Assembly (NCBI GenBank): GCA_028693055.1
Contig: JAQUWD010000002.1
Location: forward strand, 25,699 to 89,698
Length of the DNA stretch: 64,000 nucleotides
Source: Eubacteriales bacterium
GTDB lineage: Bacteria; Bacillota; Clostridia; Christensenellales; Aristaeellaceae
Direction of reading: 5' to 3'
A model generated the notes under the pieces. It made no database searches and was not told where the DNA came from. It saw only the letters and a list, made by a program, of their open reading frames with translations. Within the stretch, counting starts at the first letter, position 1; each line of letters starts with the position of its first letter. Shown piece after piece: positions 16,802 through 25,971 of the stretch. The translations under genes were made by a program, and so were the position numbers.

Positions 16802-18328
16802 ATGAGCGAAAAATATCTTGTGGGAATCGACCTTGGCACCAGCGGCACCAAAACCGTCCTGTTTCGGCAGGATGGCAGCGTTGTCAGCTCGGCCACGGCA
16901 GAATATCCCATGGTTCAACCCCAAAACGGCTGGGCAGAGCAAGACCCGGACGACTGGTGGGACGCGGCGGTTTCCACCTTGAACCGGGTGCTAACCCAAA
17001 GCGGCGTTAACCCGTCGGAGATAGCGGGAATCGGCATTTCTGGGCAAATGCACGGCTTGGTCATGCTGGATAAGGACGGACGGCCTCTGCGCTCCTCCAT
17101 TATCTGGTGCGATCAGCGCACCGCCGCCGAATGTGAAGAAATCACGGCGCGGGTAGGCGCGCAGCGGCTGATCGAAATTACCGCCAATCCGGCTCTCACC
17201 GGCTTTACGGCGGGTAAAATTCTATGGGTCAGAAAGCATCAGCCGGAAATTTACGAAAAGTGCCGCCATATTTTGTTGCCCAAGGACTATGTACGCTATC
17301 GTCTTACCGGGGCGTATGCGACGGAGGTCAGCGACGCCAGCGGCATGCAGCTATTGGATGTGCCCAAGCGCCAATGGAGCGCCGAGGTGCTGGAAAAGCT
17401 GGAAATTGATCCCTCTTTGCTGGGGAAGGTATATGAAAGCTGCGAAGTAACCGGCACTGTGACCAAGGATGCGGCTGAAGCCACCGGCCTTGCAGCGGGT
17501 ACGCCCGTGGTGGGCGGCGCGGGCGACAATGCCGCCGCCGCTGTAGGCACCGGCGTGGTAGCCGACGGACGGGCTTTTTCCACCATCGGCACCTCCGGCG
17601 TGGTGTTCGCCCATACCGACAAGCTGTCCATCGACCCCAAGGGACGGGTGCACACCTTCTGCTGCGCCGTGCCCGGCGCTTGGCATGTCATGGGCGTAAC
17701 GCAAGCGGCTGGCCTGAGCCTAAAGTGGTTCCGGGACACCTTCTGCGACGGGGAGAGAAGCGTAGCCGAAGCCATGGGCTGCGACCCCTATGTGATCATG
17801 ACGGAGGAAGCTTCCCGCAGTCCCATTGGAGCAAACCGTTTGTTTTACCTGCCCTACCTGATGGGCGAGCGTACGCCCCATCTGGACCCCGACTGCCGGG
17901 GTGTATTCTTCGGCCTGTCCGCTATGCATACCAAGCGGGATCTGATTCGCGCCGTCATGGAGGGCGTAACCTATTCTATGAACGATTGCCTCAACGTGCT
18001 GGGCGAGATGGGCGTAAGGCCGGAACGCCTGCTGGCCTGCGGCGGCGGCGGCAGGAGCGCCTTCTGGCGGCAAATGCTGGCCGATGTGATGAATTGCCCC
18101 GTTTGCACCGCGCAAAGCAGCGAGGGCCCCGCGCTGGGCGTTGCCATTCTGGCAGGAGCGGGCACAGGCCTATATTCCAGCGTCAAGGAAGCCTGTGATC
18201 AGATGATCCAAGTAAACGCTCCCCAATCGCCCAACCCGGACAGCGTCCAAGCCTACGCGAAGAAGTACGAGGTTTACCGTTCTTTATACCCGGATATGAA
18301 GGAAGCCTTCAAGCGCTTGGCGAACTAA
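16802..18328 (+). CDS. xylB: Xylulokinase (FGGY family)
   Basis: ATG 16802 is preferred to the track's 16793 because it follows GAGGTG and begins at the conserved MSEKYLVGIDLGTSGTK. 508 residues, normal for xylulokinase. FGGY-family motifs are visible: the N-terminal ATP/Mg loop (GIDLGTSGTKTVLF), GISGQMHGLVMLD typical of XylB, GAGDNAAAAVGTGVV, and the C-terminal ACGGGGRSAFWRQMLADV. It phosphorylates D-xylulose to xylulose 5-phosphate. Operon with xylA; a terminator follows. Confidence 0.97.
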   Translation: MSEKYLVGIDLGTSGTKTVLFRQDGSVVSSATAEYPMVQPQNGWAEQDPDDWWDAAVSTLNRVLTQSGVNPSEIAGIGISGQMHGLVMLDKDGRPLRSSIIWCDQRTAAECEEITARVGAQRLIEITANPALTGFTAGKILWVRKHQPEIYEKCRHILLPKDYVRYRLTGAYATEVSDASGMQLLDVPKRQWSAEVLEKLEIDPSLLGKVYESCEVTGTVTKDAAEATGLAAGTPVVGGAGDNAAAAVGTGVVADGRAFSTIGTSGVVFAHTDKLSIDPKGRVHTFCCAVPGAWHVMGVTQAAGLSLKWFRDTFCDGERSVAEAMGCDPYVIMTEEASRSPIGANRLFYLPYLMGERTPHLDPDCRGVFFGLSAMHTKRDLIRAVMEGVTYSMNDCLNVLGEMGVRPERLLACGGGGRSAFWRQMLADVMNCPVCTAQSSEGPALGVAILAGAGTGLYSSVKEACDQMIQVNAPQSPNPDSVQAYAKKYEVYRSLYPDMKEAFKRLAN

Positions 18329-18343
18329 AAGAATAACGTGATA

Positions 18344-18380
18344 AAAGGCTGTCGCGGCTTTCGCCACGCGACGGCTTTTT
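18344..18380 (+). terminator. Rho-independent terminator of xylAB
   Basis: AAGGCTGTCGCG pairs with CGCGACGGCTTTTT across a short loop, with one G-U pair, followed by a T-run. It lies 16 bases after the xylB stop. Confidence 0.8.
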
Positions 18381-18407
18381 GCTTGGAAGAAACAAAGGGG
18401 GAGCGGT

Positions 18408-18854
18408 ATGCACCTGTGGGTGGACGCGGACGCCTGCCCGGTAACGGACGTGGCGATTCAAACGGCGGGCAGCCTTCATATATCGGTTACATTGGTGTGC
18501 GACGACGCCCATCGGATGGAGCGGGCGGGCGCAGAAACGATCATCGTGTCCAAGGGGGCGGACAGCGCAGATTTTGCGCTGGTTAACCGTATCCATCCGG
18601 GGGACGTGGTGGTTACGCAGGATTATGGCTTGGCCGCCATGTGCTTAGCCCGGGGAGCCGTAGCGCTCCATCAGGACGGCTATGTGTATGACGAGCATAA
18701 TATCGACAGTCTGCTAGCCATGCGCCATCTATCTCGAAAAGCACGGATGGCTGGCCAGCGAACCAAAGGCCCGGCAAAGCGAAAGCCCGAGCAGGACGAG
18801 CGCTTTCGGCAGACTTTGACAGCCGTACTCAGGCAGACAGCAGCGGAGCGGTAA
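18408..18854 (+). CDS. YaiI/YqxD family protein (UPF0178, PIN-like)
   Basis: 148 residues from ATG 18408 with GGGGGAG upstream. The N-terminus HLWVDADACPV is the family signature and carries acidic residues as in PIN-like nucleases; VVTQDYGLAAMCLARGA in the middle and the basic C-terminus with RTKGPAKRKPEQDERF complete the match. The family is cytosolic and widespread; nuclease activity is suspected from the fold but not established. It stands between the xyl terminator and the EEP gene, with no clear functional partner. Confidence 0.93.
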   Translation: MHLWVDADACPVTDVAIQTAGSLHISVTLVCDDAHRMERAGAETIIVSKGADSADFALVNRIHPGDVVVTQDYGLAAMCLARGAVALHQDGYVYDEHNIDSLLAMRHLSRKARMAGQRTKGPAKRKPEQDERFRQTLTAVLRQTAAER

Positions 18855-18921
18855 GCCTTTGGAAAAATGCTTTCGATTCCATAGGAACGGATCAGAAAAA
18901 CCATAACGGGAGGCGTTTCAA

Positions 18922-19986
18922 GTGAAATGGGTAAAAGGATTGGGAAAACTGCTGGCGGTAGTGGCGATTGTAGCCGTCGTTGTAGCCGTCGGCCTGCTGG
19001 GGTACCTGAGCCTGATAGAGTATCAGCCGGAGGCCGTAGAGCCGCTGGAAATAAGTGTTGCCGCCCAGCACACAGCCGTTAAGGTAGGAGACGCTTTAAA
19101 AGTAATCAGCTTTAACACCGGCTACGGCGGCCTGGACCGCACCGAGGACTTCTTTATGGACGGCGGCAAGGCCGTTTCCACGGGAAACAAGGAGCAGGTT
19201 GAGCAGAATCTGGCTGGAATCCTCAGCGCGCTAAACGCGCAGGAAGCGCAGATCTATCTTTTACAGGAGGTGGACAAGGATTCCGCCCGTACCTTCTCCA
19301 TCGATCAAGGGGAGTACTACCGCCATGGCCTATCGCTGAATACTGCGTTTGCTTATAACTATCGCTGCCAATTTGTGCCCTATCCGTGGCCGCCGATCGG
19401 CAAAGTAAACAGCGGCGTTCTCACCATGACCCAGCTGGCTGTGACCGAGGCTGAACGGGACAGCCTGCCCGTACCCTTTTCATGGCCCCTGAGAATCGCC
19501 AATCTGAAACGCTGCCTGCTCATTGAGCGGGTGCCTGTAGAAGGGACGGATCGAGAGCTGGTTATCATCAACCTTCATTTGGAGGCCTATGACGACGGTC
19601 AGGGCAAGGCGGCGCAGACGGCGCAGCTGATGAACATCATCCAGACCGAGTACAGCAAGGGTAACTACGTCATTGCCGGAGGCGATTTTAACCAAACCTT
19701 CGAGGGGGTGCGGCAGATCGGGGCCAGCCAAGAGGGCAAATGGCAGCCCGGCCAGCTAGCAAACAGCGAGCTGCCCTCCGGCGCGCGCTACGTATTTGAT
19801 AGCTCCACGCCAAGCTGCCGCTCGCTGGATCAACCCTACACCGGGGATCGTGAGAATTTTGTTTTCTATGTGATTGATGGGTTCATCATTACGGATAACC
19901 TTAAGCTACAGCATGTGGAAACCATTGATTTGAACTTCCAAAACTCCGATCATAACCCAGTTATGATGCAGGTGGAGCTACTCTAA
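18922..19986 (+). CDS. Membrane-anchored endonuclease/exonuclease/phosphatase (EEP) family protein
   Basis: 354 residues from GTG 18922, with CGGGAGG 8 bases upstream. An N-terminal hydrophobic helix (LLAVVAIVAVVVAVGLLGYL) anchors an extracytoplasmic catalytic domain. EEP motifs in order: VISFNTGYGG (metal-binding Asn), IYLLQEVDKDS (Glu metal ligand), INLHLEAYDDG, IAGGDFNQTF (catalytic Asp/Asn) and NSDHNPVMMQVEL (catalytic His). Extracytoplasmic location argues against DNA repair; a phosphodiesterase acting on phospholipids, sphingomyelin-like or nucleotide substrates is more likely. It converges on the CAP protein gene with only 5 bases between. Confidence 0.88.
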   Translation: MKWVKGLGKLLAVVAIVAVVVAVGLLGYLSLIEYQPEAVEPLEISVAAQHTAVKVGDALKVISFNTGYGGLDRTEDFFMDGGKAVSTGNKEQVEQNLAGILSALNAQEAQIYLLQEVDKDSARTFSIDQGEYYRHGLSLNTAFAYNYRCQFVPYPWPPIGKVNSGVLTMTQLAVTEAERDSLPVPFSWPLRIANLKRCLLIERVPVEGTDRELVIINLHLEAYDDGQGKAAQTAQLMNIIQTEYSKGNYVIAGGDFNQTFEGVRQIGASQEGKWQPGQLANSELPSGARYVFDSSTPSCRSLDQPYTGDRENFVFYVIDGFIITDNLKLQHVETIDLNFQNSDHNPVMMQVELL

Positions 19987-19991
19987 TCCTT

Positions 19992-21209
19992 TTACGGCGC
20001 GACCTTTACCGGCGCGCTGTATTCGCTGTATACCCTACGACCGTTGCTGTTCTTATAAGCGCGTACCTTATAGTAATAGGTCTTAGTTATCTCGTCCGTT
20101 TCCAGCCGGTAGTCCCAGCGTTTGGTGGTCGCTTTTTCCGCCGCCTTGCTGTAGCTGCCGGTTTTTGTGGTGGAGCGGTACAGCACATAGCCCGACGCGC
20201 CGCGGACGTATACGGACAGGGTGGTAGCCTTGGAGGCTTCCTTGGCGCTGAGGTCTGGCACGCGTTCGCTGATGGTGGCGGCGGTTACGGCTACAGTGTT
20301 GGAGGATGAGTTAGCGCTGCTCGACGCTCCGCTGCCGATGGTAACGGAGCATTGAATCGCGGATAGCCCGGAGGAAGAAATGGTCAGCGTGGCCTCTCCC
20401 GCTTTTTTTCGGGTGACGGTACCGTCGGCGGCGACGGTAAAAATGGAAGTGCTGCCGCTTCGATAGCTCAAGCTCTCCGGCACGCATTTGCCCAGCTTTA
20501 CCTCGAAGCGGTCATAAAGATAAACCACAGGTTGAGCGGTCTTTTTATCCTTCAGGCGCAGATCAGCCGCTCGCAGCTCAAAACGCTGATGGCTGTTATC
20601 CGCTCGCTCGTACATGCCGGAAGCGATTTGGACGGTCACGGTTTTCGTTTTTCCCGCCTTTGCCGTATCGGCGGCGGCTCTAGCCTTGAAGCTTTCCGGC
20701 TGCTGCTGCAAAATCAGCGCCCAGTAGTATTCGTTATAGCTGCCCTTTATATAGATGCAGGCAATCCCGGCATGGGTATAGTCCGCGTCCAAAAGAGCGC
20801 TCTTCGCGTTTTTCTGCCAGTCGGCGAGGGCGTCCGCCGCCTTGGAGTACCCGGCCGCAATGCATTCGCTGGTGGTCAAGCAGCTCTTTAGGCTGGTATA
20901 CGCAGCGGCGGCGCTGTCAAAGTCGCTCAGGTCGGGACGGCTATGATCAAAAAAGACAAACAGCTCCGCAGCCCGCTGGATAGCCGCGTTTTCCAGATCG
21001 GCGGTCATTTCAAGGGCAGCCAAGCCGTTTTTGGCGCGATAGGTATTCAGCTGCTTGAGCGCCTCGCGAGCTCGGTTTTGATAGGTGGTTACCGTATAGG
21101 TGATTTGCAGCTGCTTAGCCGAGGCCGCTTTTACAGGCTGGGCTCCGGGGAAAAGGCATAGGCATACTAGGAGCAACGCCCCCCAAAAAGTGGTTTTCAA
21201 TCGGCGCAT
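19992..21209 (-). CDS. Secreted CAP-domain protein with Ig-like (BIG2) domain
   Basis: 405 residues from ATG 21209. Signal peptide MRRLKTTFWGALLLVCLCLF with an AxA-like site before ASAKQ. Residues about 45-175 are a CAP/SCP domain (LNTYRAKNGL, AAIQRAAELFVFFDHSRPD, YTHAGIACIYIKGSYNEYYW in part). Residues about 235-300 form a bacterial Ig-like domain (SIFTVAADGTVTRKKAGEATLTI), then a Ser-rich linker, then a fibronectin-like C-terminal strand region (SGYVLYRSTTKTGSYSKA; YYYKVRAYKNSNGRRVYSEY). CAP proteins are exported and of varied or unknown role in bacteria. It is probably cell-surface associated. Confidence 0.9.
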   Translation of the reverse strand: MRRLKTTFWGALLLVCLCLFPGAQPVKAASAKQLQITYTVTTYQNRAREALKQLNTYRAKNGLAALEMTADLENAAIQRAAELFVFFDHSRPDLSDFDSAAAAYTSLKSCLTTSECIAAGYSKAADALADWQKNAKSALLDADYTHAGIACIYIKGSYNEYYWALILQQQPESFKARAAADTAKAGKTKTVTVQIASGMYERADNSHQRFELRAADLRLKDKKTAQPVVYLYDRFEVKLGKCVPESLSYRSGSTSIFTVAADGTVTRKKAGEATLTISSSGLSAIQCSVTIGSGASSSANSSSNTVAVTAATISERVPDLSAKEASKATTLSVYVRGASGYVLYRSTTKTGSYSKAAEKATTKRWDYRLETDEITKTYYYKVRAYKNSNGRRVYSEYSAPVKVAP

Positions 21210-21236
21210 CGGTCGTTCCTCCCTTATCCTAATCTT

Positions 21237-21758
21237 TTATATAGGCGCATGCTTTGCGCCTAAGGAAATGATATACTCGCGCAAAAGCAGCTCCTCGCCG
21301 CCGATGGGCTCGAGCATGGTACGCCCGCTGGCCTTGAAGCCCATATGCTCGTAGAATCCCTCCGCACGCAGGTTCTGGATTAACGCCCATAGACATACGT
21401 CGGTGCAGCCGTCGTTTTTAAGCTTCGCAAGAGCCGCCTGCATCAGCAGCCGCCCATAGCCTCTGCCCACATAAGCGGGGCGAAGGTATAGGCTGACAAT
21501 TTCGCCATAGCCCTCTCGCGCCGCGTCACGGGCAAAGCAAACATGGGAGGTTCCGATCAGCCGATCGTCCATATACATTCCGAGGGAGGAAGCCGGCTCC
21601 GCGCTGAGGGGGCCGCTCCAACGCTCCGGGCTTAGCTTGTCCAAATACCCCTGAGGCACGATGCCCCGATAGGCGCTGCACCAGCTTTCCACATAAACGC
21701 CGCCCACGTCATGAAAATCATCCTTTTCGGTAAGCTCACGGATGAGGAGCATATTCAT
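21237..21758 (-). CDS. GNAT family N-acetyltransferase
   Basis: 173 residues from ATG 21758; ATG 21752 is an alternative. Its start lies inside the end of the aminotransferase gene (23-bp overlap), so it is the last gene of the nucleotide-sugar operon. The acetyl-CoA binding motif A is clear: IVSLYLRPAYVGRGYGRLLM (residues about 86-105), followed by motif B ALIQNLRAEGFYEHMGFKASG. Since WbpD-type genes already supply an acetyltransferase in this operon, this one may acylate a different position or be a passenger. Confidence 0.88.
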   Translation of the reverse strand: MNMLLIRELTEKDDFHDVGGVYVESWCSAYRGIVPQGYLDKLSPERWSGPLSAEPASSLGMYMDDRLIGTSHVCFARDAAREGYGEIVSLYLRPAYVGRGYGRLLMQAALAKLKNDGCTDVCLWALIQNLRAEGFYEHMGFKASGRTMLEPIGGEELLLREYIISLGAKHAPI

Positions 21759-22890
21759 TCCTTCTTACAAAATCCAGTAGTACGTCCGACACCCGATCGA
21801 TCTCGCTGTCGGTAAGATAGGGATGCATTGGCAAGGACAGCACCCTCTCGCATGCGTTCAGGGTGTTGGGATAGTCGCTGTCGCTGAAATCACGATCGCT
21901 GAACGCCGATTGACGGTGCAAGCCGCGCGGATAATAGACCATGGAGGGAATATCCTGCTCCTTCAGCGCTTTTTGGGCTTCGTCCCGCTGCTTTTCACTT
22001 TCGAGCAAAACGGTATACTGCGCCCAGCTGCTGGTATAGCCCACTGGAACGTAAGGAACCGTTACCGCGCCCGTCAGCCGGTCGGTATAACGCTGGGCGG
22101 CATGGTTCACCGCGCTAAGCTCGTAGCGGCGTAGCGCGTCCAGCTTGGGCAGCAAAATGGCTGCCTGCAGGGTATCCAAGCGAGAGTTCATGCCAAAGCG
22201 CTGGTTGTCGTATTTATCCTGCTTGCCTCGCCCGTTGGCCCGCAGGGAGCGCAGCAGATCTGCCTCCTCTTGGGTATCCACAAAGACGGCTCCGCCGTCG
22301 CCATAGCAGCCCAGTGGTTTGGCGGGGAAAAACGAGGTAATGGCAGCGTCCCCAAAGGAGCATGCGGCCTTGCCGTTAATGCTGCCGCCGTAGCCTTGGG
22401 CGCCATCCTCTAATAAGAGCAGGTGATACTTTTTTGCGATGGCGCTCAGCCTGTCGTACTGGGCGGGCTGACCAAACAAATCCACGGCTACCACCACTCG
22501 AGGGCGAAGCCGCCCCTCCTGCTGTACGCGGAGAATGGCTGTTTCCAGCGCTTCCGGGGATAGGTTGAAGGTATTTAGGCAAATATCCACCGGCACGGCA
22601 GACGCGCCTACGGCGGCGGCACAGGCGGCAGAGGCGAAATAGGTGAAATCAGGCGCAAACACAGCGTCGCCGGGGCCAACGCCCCAAAGCATCAGCAGCA
22701 AAACCAGCGCGTCGGTACCGTTGCCGCAGGTGACGCAGTAATTGCGTCCCGTATCCTCTGCCAGACGGGCCTCCAGCTCGCTAACCTGCCCCCCAAGAAT
22801 AAAGTGGCCGCCCTTGATCACCTCGGCGATTCCCTCATCAATCTGCGGCTTGAGCGCTTGGTACTGCGCGTTTAAATCGTGAAAATTCAT
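21736..22890 (-). CDS. DegT/DnrJ/EryC1/StrS sugar-nucleotide aminotransferase (WbpE-like)
   Basis: 384 residues from ATG 22890, overlapping the acetyltransferase stop by 4 bp. PLP-dependent fold with CGNGTDALVLLLMLWGVGPGD in part at about residues 55-75, LLLEDGAQGYGG (PLP-ring Asp), and SFFPAKPLGCYGDGGA with the Schiff-base Lys. DegT enzymes transaminate keto-sugars on nucleotide carriers. The order dehydrogenase, oxidoreductase, acyltransferase, aminotransferase matches wbpA-wbpB-wbpD-wbpE, where WbpE makes UDP-GlcNAc(3NH2)A from the 3-keto sugar with glutamate. Function by context is strong but not proven. Confidence 0.92.
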   Translation of the reverse strand: MNFHDLNAQYQALKPQIDEGIAEVIKGGHFILGGQVSELEARLAEDTGRNYCVTCGNGTDALVLLLMLWGVGPGDAVFAPDFTYFASAACAAAVGASAVPVDICLNTFNLSPEALETAILRVQQEGRLRPRVVVAVDLFGQPAQYDRLSAIAKKYHLLLLEDGAQGYGGSINGKAACSFGDAAITSFFPAKPLGCYGDGGAVFVDTQEEADLLRSLRANGRGKQDKYDNQRFGMNSRLDTLQAAILLPKLDALRRYELSAVNHAAQRYTDRLTGAVTVPYVPVGYTSSWAQYTVLLESEKQRDEAQKALKEQDIPSMVYYPRGLHRQSAFSDRDFSDSDYPNTLNACERVLSLPMHPYLTDSEIDRVSDVLLDFVRRNEYAPHP

Positions 22891-23456
22891 GGTTCCTCCC
22901 TTTCCTCTAGGCCCTGAGCGGTATGCTCAAAGCGACGGTGACAGCGAGGGCAGCGCAGGTCTTGAGGCAGGCGCTGACCGCAGGTGCATACATATCCCGC
23001 CTGTCGGGCAGGCGCGCCCAGCATCAGCGCGTAGGCGGGAACATCCTTGGTAACGACGGCTCCCGCGCCGATCATAGCCCGTTTGCCGATTCGATGGCCG
23101 CAGACGATGGTGGCGTTAGCGCCAATCGAGGCTTCATCCTCCACCACGGTAGGCACAAAATGCTCATGACCCTTGGGGTACAAGGCCCGGGGTGTTAAAT
23201 CGTTGGTAAAAACGCAGCTGGGGCCGCAGAAAACACCGTTGCCCAGCTGAACGCCCTCATAGAGACTGACATTGTTTTGCAGCTTACAGCCGTCACCGAG
23301 GGATACGTTTTTCCCCACATAGCAATTCTGCCCGATGGAGCAGCTTCGACCAATCCGAGCGCTACCCTCCACATGGCAGAAATGCCATACGCACGTTCCT
23401 TCGCCCAGCTCCGCGCCGGGCTCTACGATGGACGAGGGGTGCACGGTAGCGCTCAC
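22887..23456 (-). CDS. Left-handed beta-helix N-acetyltransferase (WbpD-like)
   Basis: 189 residues from GTG 23456, coupled by a 4-bp overlap to the upstream oxidoreductase. Hexapeptide repeats run through residues about 5-150 (IVEPGAELGEGTCVW, IGANATIVCGHRIGKRAMI), with FTNDLTPRA and the C-terminal GAPARQAGYV that are typical of WbpD/WlbB, which acetylates the 3-amino group of UDP-GlcNAc(3NH2)A. The last 40 residues add a CTCG...CPRC four-cysteine ribbon, as seen in several family members. Cytoplasmic. Confidence 0.93.
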   Translation of the reverse strand: MSATVHPSSIVEPGAELGEGTCVWHFCHVEGSARIGRSCSIGQNCYVGKNVSLGDGCKLQNNVSLYEGVQLGNGVFCGPSCVFTNDLTPRALYPKGHEHFVPTVVEDEASIGANATIVCGHRIGKRAMIGAGAVVTKDVPAYALMLGAPARQAGYVCTCGQRLPQDLRCPRCHRRFEHTAQGLEEREEP

Positions 23457-24550
23457 CGGTCAAACCTCCCCGCAAAGTCAAGGGTGGAGCAATGCTCCAA
23501 AGGCAGCTTTACCGGGGCATGGGTATAAGCGGACTGATAAATGGCCAGCACCAGCTCCAGCGCCCGCAAACCCGCTTCACCGTTTACATAAGGTTCCCGA
23601 TCATTTAGGATTGCGTCGATTACGTCGGCATACAGCGGCGTATGACCGAAGCCGTACACGTTGGGCGGGTTTTCCGCAAACTCCATTTTAATGGTGGCGG
23701 GGTCGCCCCGTCCGTCCCGGAAATCCCATTCCTCGATTTTGTTGACGCTCTTTCCGCCAGCCTTTACCGTGCCGTCGCTGCCAAAAAGATAGAGAGTCTC
23801 TTCTAAATTGTGGGGATAAACGTTGGTGGTGCCCTCCACAAGGCCGTAAGCGCCGCTGCCAAAGCGAACGATGGCAAGGCCCAAATCCTCGGCTTCGATA
23901 AACGCATGGTTCAGGTTATCGGTGTAGGCCATTACCTCCGTTACATCGTCGCCCATCATCCAACGCAGCAGATCAATATTATGGATGCATTGGTTCATCA
24001 GCGCGCCGCCGTCCTGCGCCCAAGTGCCGCGCCAAGGGGCTTGGGTATAATATTCCTGTCCACGGTTCCAGCGGACATGAGCCGCGCCGTGGAGCATGCG
24101 GCCAAAGCGCTTTTCCTCCACTGCCGAGCGAATCTTTTGGATGGATTTATTGAAGCGGTTCTGATGGCAGGCGCACAGCTTTACGCCAGCCTTCCGTGCG
24201 GCGGCGATCAACCCCCGCGCGTCGTCCATGCTGAGGGAAATGGGCTTTTCGATTATCAGGCTGGAACCGGCGGCTATGCAGTCCATGCCAACCGCCGCGT
24301 GTTTTCCGCTTTCCACGGCAATAGCTGTCAGTTGGGGACGCTCCTTAGCCAGCATTTCATGATAATCCGTATAGCGGCGAATCGAACCGCGCTGGGCCTC
24401 CGGCACGGCAGCCAGCACCGTTTCCATGCGCTCCGGGAGGATATCGCAAACGGCGCAAAAATCCAAGCTTTCTTTATTGTTCATAGCGGCTGCTACATGA
24501 TTGGGCGCTATGCGTCCACAGCCAAGAAGGGCATATCGAAGCTTTTGCAT
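23453..24550 (-). CDS. Gfo/Idh/MocA oxidoreductase (WbpB/WlbA-like)
   Basis: 365 residues from ATG 24550. Rossmann motif LLGCGRIAPNHVAAAMN at residues 8-24, catalytic IIEKPIS at about 95, then CHQNRFNKSIQKIR and GGALMNQCIHNIDLLRWMMG, which are shared by WbpB/WlbA enzymes. WbpB oxidises C3 of UDP-GlcNAcA to the 3-keto sugar using tightly bound NAD+, coupled with WbpE. It lies 26 bp after the WbpA-like dehydrogenase and overlaps the WbpD-like gene, consistent with one operon. Confidence 0.93.
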   Translation of the reverse strand: MQKLRYALLGCGRIAPNHVAAAMNNKESLDFCAVCDILPERMETVLAAVPEAQRGSIRRYTDYHEMLAKERPQLTAIAVESGKHAAVGMDCIAAGSSLIIEKPISLSMDDARGLIAAARKAGVKLCACHQNRFNKSIQKIRSAVEEKRFGRMLHGAAHVRWNRGQEYYTQAPWRGTWAQDGGALMNQCIHNIDLLRWMMGDDVTEVMAYTDNLNHAFIEAEDLGLAIVRFGSGAYGLVEGTTNVYPHNLEETLYLFGSDGTVKAGGKSVNKIEEWDFRDGRGDPATIKMEFAENPPNVYGFGHTPLYADVIDAILNDREPYVNGEAGLRALELVLAIYQSAYTHAPVKLPLEHCSTLDFAGRFDR

Positions 24551-24576
24551 CGGTGGGGAAAGGCTCCTTTCGTTGC

Positions 24577-25884
24577 TTACAGCACGCGGATATTTTCGCG
24601 GTTGGGGATGCTCTTGAGGGCGTTCTTGGTATCAAAAATCAAATCGGCGTTGGCGCTGACCATGGCATAATCCACCGTGGTATGGGCGGTGGTGACCATG
24701 ACCAGATCGGCGGCTTTTACCACCTCCGGGGTCAAGGCCGGGATGCTCTTTTCCTCTACGCCCTCGTAGCGGTATTCCGCCACATAGGGGTCATAATAGC
24801 AGACCTCTGCGCCCAGCTTGCGTAGCTGCTGGATCACGCGCAGCGCCGGGCTTTCCCGGTAGTCGTCGATATCCTGCTTGTAGGCCACGCCTAGCACCAG
24901 CACCTTTGCGCCGTTCATAGCCTTTTTACGCTCGTTGAGTGCGCCCATTGCGCGCTGGGCGCAGTATTCGGGCATTTTATCGTTGATGATCATGCTGCTT
25001 TCAATCATCGAGGTATGGAAGCCGTATTCCCGCGCCTTCCAGCTTAGGTAATAGGGATCCAGCGGAATGCAGTGACCGCCCAGACCGGGGCCGGGATAAA
25101 AGGCCTGAAAGCCGTAGGGCTTGCTCTTGGCTGCGTCCACAACCTCCCAAATGTTAATCCCCATGCGGTTGCACAGCATGGCCAGCTCGTTAATAAGGCC
25201 GATGTTTACATTGCGATAGGTATTTTCCAGTATCTTTTCCATCTCCGCCACGGCAGGGCTGCTAACCCGATGAACCGGCGCTTCCAAAACGGCCTCATAC
25301 AAGGTAGCCGCAATATCGGTGCACTCGGGCGTAATACCGCCCACCACCTTGGGGGTATTCTTGGTTTTGTAGATGGCGTTGCCCGGGTCAACCCGCTCCG
25401 GGGAGAAAGCAAGGAAAAAGTCTTTTCCGCATTTCAAGCCGGACTTTTCCAAAATGGGGCGCATCAGCTCCTCGGTGGTTCCGGGGTAGGTGGTGGATTC
25501 CAGCACCACCAGCATATCCTGATGCAAATAAGGCGTAATGCTTTCGGCGGAGGAACGCACATAGCTGATGTCCGGCTGTTGATGGGCATCCAGCGGGGTG
25601 GGAACGGCGATGCATACGCAATCGCAGGAGGCTACCGAGGCGAAATCCGTCGTTGCGGTCAGCATTCCGCTTTCCACAATCTTTTTCAGATCGCTGTCGA
25701 CCACGTCGCCGATATAGTTGTGCCCGGCGTTTACCAGCTCTACCTTCTGCGCCTGCACGTCGAAGCCTTTTACATGAAAGCCCGCCTTGGCCTTTTCCAC
25801 TGCCAGCGGCAGTCCGACATAGCCTAATCCAACAACGCCCAAGGTGGCGGTTCGATCCATAATTTTTTTCTTTAGGACGGACAT
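24577..25884 (-). CDS. Nucleotide-sugar 6-dehydrogenase (WbpA-like UDP-N-acetylglucosamine dehydrogenase)
   Basis: 435 residues from ATG 25884 with AAGGAG upstream. NAD-binding N-terminus GVVGLGYVGLPLAVEKAKAG, middle-domain LINELAMLCNRMGINIWEVV, and the catalytic-cysteine motif GPGLGGHCIPLDPYYLSW; C-terminal GVAYKQDIDDYRESPAL. These define the UDP-glucose/UDP-HexNAc dehydrogenase family that oxidises C6 in two NAD+ steps. The presence of WbpB-, D- and E-like genes downstream favours UDP-GlcNAc over UDP-ManNAc as substrate. First gene of the operon, with its own promoter upstream. Confidence 0.94.
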   Translation of the reverse strand: MSVLKKKIMDRTATLGVVGLGYVGLPLAVEKAKAGFHVKGFDVQAQKVELVNAGHNYIGDVVDSDLKKIVESGMLTATTDFASVASCDCVCIAVPTPLDAHQQPDISYVRSSAESITPYLHQDMLVVLESTTYPGTTEELMRPILEKSGLKCGKDFFLAFSPERVDPGNAIYKTKNTPKVVGGITPECTDIAATLYEAVLEAPVHRVSSPAVAEMEKILENTYRNVNIGLINELAMLCNRMGINIWEVVDAAKSKPYGFQAFYPGPGLGGHCIPLDPYYLSWKAREYGFHTSMIESSMIINDKMPEYCAQRAMGALNERKKAMNGAKVLVLGVAYKQDIDDYRESPALRVIQQLRKLGAEVCYYDPYVAEYRYEGVEEKSIPALTPEVVKAADLVMVTTAHTTVDYAMVSANADLIFDTKNALKSIPNRENIRVL

Positions 25885-25942
25885 TTGATTCGCTCCTTAT
25901 GGATTCATTTTTGTCGGGATGGATACCAATTTCCAGCTTCTA

Positions 25943-25971
25943 ATGATACAGCAGAAATGCGTGGAAGTCAA
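25943..25971 (-). promoter_or_regulatory. Sigma-A promoter of the wbp-like operon
   Basis: Minus-strand TTGACT (25971-25966), 17-bp spacer, TATCAT (25948-25943), 59 bases before ATG 25884. Confidence 0.78.
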
